Shown: positions 61,696 through 64,000 of the stretch, in pieces | Numbering within the stretch: position 1 is the first letter of the stretch | Layout of the letters: each line of letters begins with the position of its first letter | NCBI GenBank assembly: GCA_024742475.1 | Contig: JANSYI010000014.1 | Location: 124,001-188,000, forward strand | Length of the DNA: 64,000 bases | Direction: 5' to 3' | Origin: a bacterium | Lineage (GTDB): Bacteria > Myxococcota_A > Polyangia > Nannocystales > Nannocystaceae | Position numbers and translations under genes: made by a program | The notes under the pieces: model-generated | Database searches by the model: none | The model's input: the letters and a program-made list of their open reading frames with translations, nothing else | What the model was told of the DNA's origin: nothing

Positions 61696-62832
61696 ATGGT
61701 CGTTCGACCGCTCGCCCTGCTCTGCCTCCTTGGGCTCGCGTCTTGTCAGCGCGGGCCGTCTCCAATTGCCCCGGTCGAGGCCACGCCGCAGGCGCGAACG
61801 CCCGACGCCCAATCCTCCGCTCCGCAGACTCGAGCGCCGCAGGGATCGGCCGATGCCAACGCCATCGATCGTGCCGATCGCATCATCGTCCACAGCGGGC
61901 GCGCTGCGCTCGAGCGCAAGGACTTCGAGAAAGCCCGCCTGGTGTTCTCCGGCCTGCTCGACCGATATCCCGGCAACGCCGAGCTCGAGGGTTTGCTCGC
62001 AGAGGCCGAGGCTGGTGCGCGACGCGGTCCTCTCACCTTCGAGTCACTGAAGACCAAGCGAGTTCAGCCTGCGCCGTTCCGCCGTCGCGCGGTCTCCGAG
62101 GCCCCGGTGCAGCAGTCCCCGAAACCTCCCAAGCTGGTCGTGGCGTCGAAGGTGCCCAACGCCATCACCGACGATGACGCTTGGTTCCGAGACAACGGCC
62201 TTCGCCGTCCCATGCTGGAGCTACCCAACGAGCGCATGGGGACACCCGGTGAGGTGCCCACGACGATCCCCCCTCACATCGAGGGACTCCGGTTGGCCCG
62301 CGCCATCGAAGATGGACCTCATCTGCTCGCCTCGTACGGCGAGGCATACTCCGGCGGCCGCATGTTGCTCGTGCTCGACACCGAAGGCGAGGTGCTAGGC
62401 TCCTTCGACTTCGGTGCCTGGGCACACACGCCCAAGGACCGGGCGTCCGACGCGGAGTTCACCGACCAGGGCGTGAACTGGGCGCAAGTTCGCGACGATG
62501 TTCTCTTCGTGTGCACGGGCCACGGGACCTACGCGAAGAGCTCCGGTGGTCTCACCGGCTATCTCTCGGCGCTCGACCTGGAGACCGGAGACCTGCTGTG
62601 GCGCAGCGACCCCCTGGTTTGCAACGCGCGCAACTTCCTCTACGAAGACGGCTACCTCATCTCCGGCTACGGCTTCACCGCCGAGCCAGACTTCATGTAC
62701 GTCATCGACGCCAAGAACGGCAAGACGGTGCAGAAGCTCCGGGTCAAGAGCGGCCCCGACTACGTGCTGAAGAAGGGCTCGCAGATCTTCGTGCGCACCT
62801 ACGACACGAACTACGTGTTCGACCTGCGCTGA
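61696..62832 (+). CDS. Lipoprotein with TPR-like and PQQ-like regions
   Basis: A 378-residue lipoprotein: lipobox LASC near residue 17, an Ala/Pro/Gln linker, a short TPR-like helical pair (GRAALERKDFEKARLVFSGL), and a C-terminal region with strands such as GYLSALDLETGDLLWRSDPL and MYVIDAKNGKTVQKL that look like PQQ/YVTN-type beta-propeller blades. Possibly an assembly or sensor protein at the outer membrane, function unknown. Stop is 3 bp from the convergent partial gene. Confidence 0.65.
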   Translation: MVVRPLALLCLLGLASCQRGPSPIAPVEATPQARTPDAQSSAPQTRAPQGSADANAIDRADRIIVHSGRAALERKDFEKARLVFSGLLDRYPGNAELEGLLAEAEAGARRGPLTFESLKTKRVQPAPFRRRAVSEAPVQQSPKPPKLVVASKVPNAITDDDAWFRDNGLRRPMLELPNERMGTPGEVPTTIPPHIEGLRLARAIEDGPHLLASYGEAYSGGRMLLVLDTEGEVLGSFDFGAWAHTPKDRASDAEFTDQGVNWAQVRDDVLFVCTGHGTYAKSSGGLTGYLSALDLETGDLLWRSDPLVCNARNFLYEDGYLISGYGFTAEPDFMYVIDAKNGKTVQKLRVKSGPDYVLKKGSQIFVRTYDTNYVFDLR

Positions 62833-62835
62833 GAC

Positions 62836-64000
62836 TCAGAAGTCGGCGACAGCTTCGAGCCCGAAGATATCGTTGGCGAGCTGGTTGCGCGCGCCGCCGT
62901 CTTCGCGAGCGATCGTGTACTCGGCCTTGAGCGTGAACCGCGGCAAGATCGGGTAGCGCAAGCCGATGGTGTGGGACTGGAACGCGGACTCGCGGCGGTT
63001 GTTGCCGAAGCTCGAGTTCAGCTCGATGTCGGTCGGGTTGCCGTCGGAGTCCACCCCGCGAACCACGCCGGGGATGTCGGCGTCGGGGTCGGCTTGGTCG
63101 AAGCGGTACTGCAGGATGAGTCCCGGCAATCGGGTCTTCTTGCGCCGAAACAGGGGCTGCGCGATCTGCCCGTATCCGCCCCGCATTCGCCGGTGCGTCA
63201 GCGTGGGCGCATCGCGGGCCACCGCGTCGTCACGACCGAGCACGAACTCTCCACGAATCATCGGCAGCGGGATCCGGCTCTCGAACATCTCCTCGAAGTT
63301 GAGCTCGAGGTGCGTGCCCGCACGCCACGACGGAGCCTGGCGGAAGTCGGCCGAGGACTCGCCTGCGGCCGGGGAGATGTCGCCCGGAGGATGCGTGCCC
63401 CAGACGAACGAGCCTCCGAGGTTGATCGAACCGATGGGGAAGATCTGCACCCGGCCCACGACCGACTTGCCTTGATTGTTGTCGGGGAGGATGAGGCCCC
63501 CGGGCGCATTGATGCGGGCCGTCCCGGTCTGGCGCATGCCGAGGTTCTCGACCTCGCCGTCTCGCAGCACGCGTTCACACGAGGGCACGAGCGTGGGGTC
63601 GGCGAACAAAGTGTCGAGGAATCGAGTCTGGCTACACGCGTCGCCGTTGACCACCCCGACGTCGATCTCGATCGGCCGGATCGGGGACGCTTCGCCAAAC
63701 GTCGGCTTCCACTTGATCGACGCGCCCACGTCGGACCAGGTGCCGGGGTAGACGCGGTTGTTGGTCATCGCCAGTGGGCGGGTGATGAACCAGTTCACGG
63801 GGGCCGCGTGGTCTCCGTCCTCGAGGCCGAAGGGCAGGATGAAGATGCCCGCGGTGATCTTGAACCCCTCCCGAAACCATCGGGGTGTCTTTTCGGCCAG
63901 GGCGAACGGGTTGATCTCGAGCGCGCCCGTTTCGAAGGCGACGAAGCGACGCGTCTGTCCGCTGATGTCTGGGTCGATGCCCGCTGGGGGTACGACGCCC
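62836..64000 (-). CDS. Outer-membrane beta-barrel protein (partial)
   Basis: At least 388 residues; the frame stays open to the window edge, so the start and signal peptide lie outside. It is rich in alternating aromatic/polar strands with Gly and Asp turns (GLILQYRFDQADPD, HTIGLRYPILPRFTLKAEYT) and ends in ...AVADF, with the terminal Phe expected for outer-membrane barrels. It could be a porin-like or phosphate-selective-type channel; no specific family is recognised. Confidence 0.65.
   Translation of the reverse strand, partial: GVVPPAGIDPDISGQTRRFVAFETGALEINPFALAEKTPRWFREGFKITAGIFILPFGLEDGDHAAPVNWFITRPLAMTNNRVYPGTWSDVGASIKWKPTFGEASPIRPIEIDVGVVNGDACSQTRFLDTLFADPTLVPSCERVLRDGEVENLGMRQTGTARINAPGGLILPDNNQGKSVVGRVQIFPIGSINLGGSFVWGTHPPGDISPAAGESSADFRQAPSWRAGTHLELNFEEMFESRIPLPMIRGEFVLGRDDAVARDAPTLTHRRMRGGYGQIAQPLFRRKKTRLPGLILQYRFDQADPDADIPGVVRGVDSDGNPTDIELNSSFGNNRRESAFQSHTIGLRYPILPRFTLKAEYTIAREDGGARNQLANDIFGLEAVADF

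Overview
The window is GC-rich, gene-dense chromosomal DNA and looks like a myxobacterium (Myxococcota), most likely from the Nannocystis/Plesiocystis side. Three kinds of evidence support this: two secreted proteins end in MYXO-CTERM-type tails (Gly/Cys stretch, hydrophobic helix, Arg cluster); one lipoprotein carries the myxobacterial Cys-rich DCDDGN repeat; and several lipoproteins have Thr-Asp or Asp/Thr/Ser-rich linkers, one a pure TD repeat. The assignment is inference, since no rRNA or marker gene is present.

Layout. 1-10910: accessory genes (glutathione S-transferase, WYL regulator, lipoproteins, a CcoG-like membrane ferredoxin, a pentapeptide-repeat/K+-channel fusion, an HDOD protein, a TD-repeat lipoprotein). 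10921-25779 (minus): the late and export part of a flagellar locus, transcribed flhA-flhF-flhG-fliA-flgF-flgG-flgA-flgH-flgI-flgJ-flgM-flgN-flgK-flgL, then fliC1-fliD-fliS. 26003-30740: an accessory interruption (MscS channel, second GST, MYXO-CTERM protein, lipoprotein, tandem palindromes). 30784-36161 (minus): fliM-fliN-fliO-fliP-fliQ-fliR-flhB. 36224-50497 (plus): motA-motB-fliL, a sigma-54 activator, then flgB-flgC-fliE-fliF-fliG-fliH-fliI-(broken ORF)-fliJ-fliK-flgD-flgE and a LysM/MepA-like peptidoglycan endopeptidase. 50504-56047: a large MYXO-CTERM amidase, a second flagellin and a second stator pair (PomAB-like). 56173-64000: HDOD, FG-GAP lipoprotein, frameshifted Uma2, HDOD-GGDEF, small unknown protein, PQQ-like lipoprotein and a truncated outer-membrane protein.

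How it works together. The export gate (FlhAB, FliOPQR), its ATPase complex (FliHIJ), MS/C-ring and switch (FliFGMN), rod (FliE, FlgBCFG), P and L rings (FlgI, FlgH, FlgA), hook (FlgDE, FliK), junction, filament and cap (FlgKL, FliC x2, FliD) and chaperones (FlgN, FliS) are all present, so the locus could encode a complete polar-type (FlhF/FlhG) flagellum with two stators. Visible promoters suggest a cascade: a sigma-54 activator gene lies just upstream of a strong sigma-54 promoter for flgB, and FliA/FlgM would control two flagellins that each have a good sigma-28 promoter. No chemotaxis genes, csrA or fliW are in the window. Because familiar myxobacteria glide and are not flagellated, the complete flagellar set is the main observation. 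Oddities within it are an acidic insert in FliG, an N-terminally extended FliO, FlgJ without a muramidase, and a frameshifted ORF coupled to fliJ.
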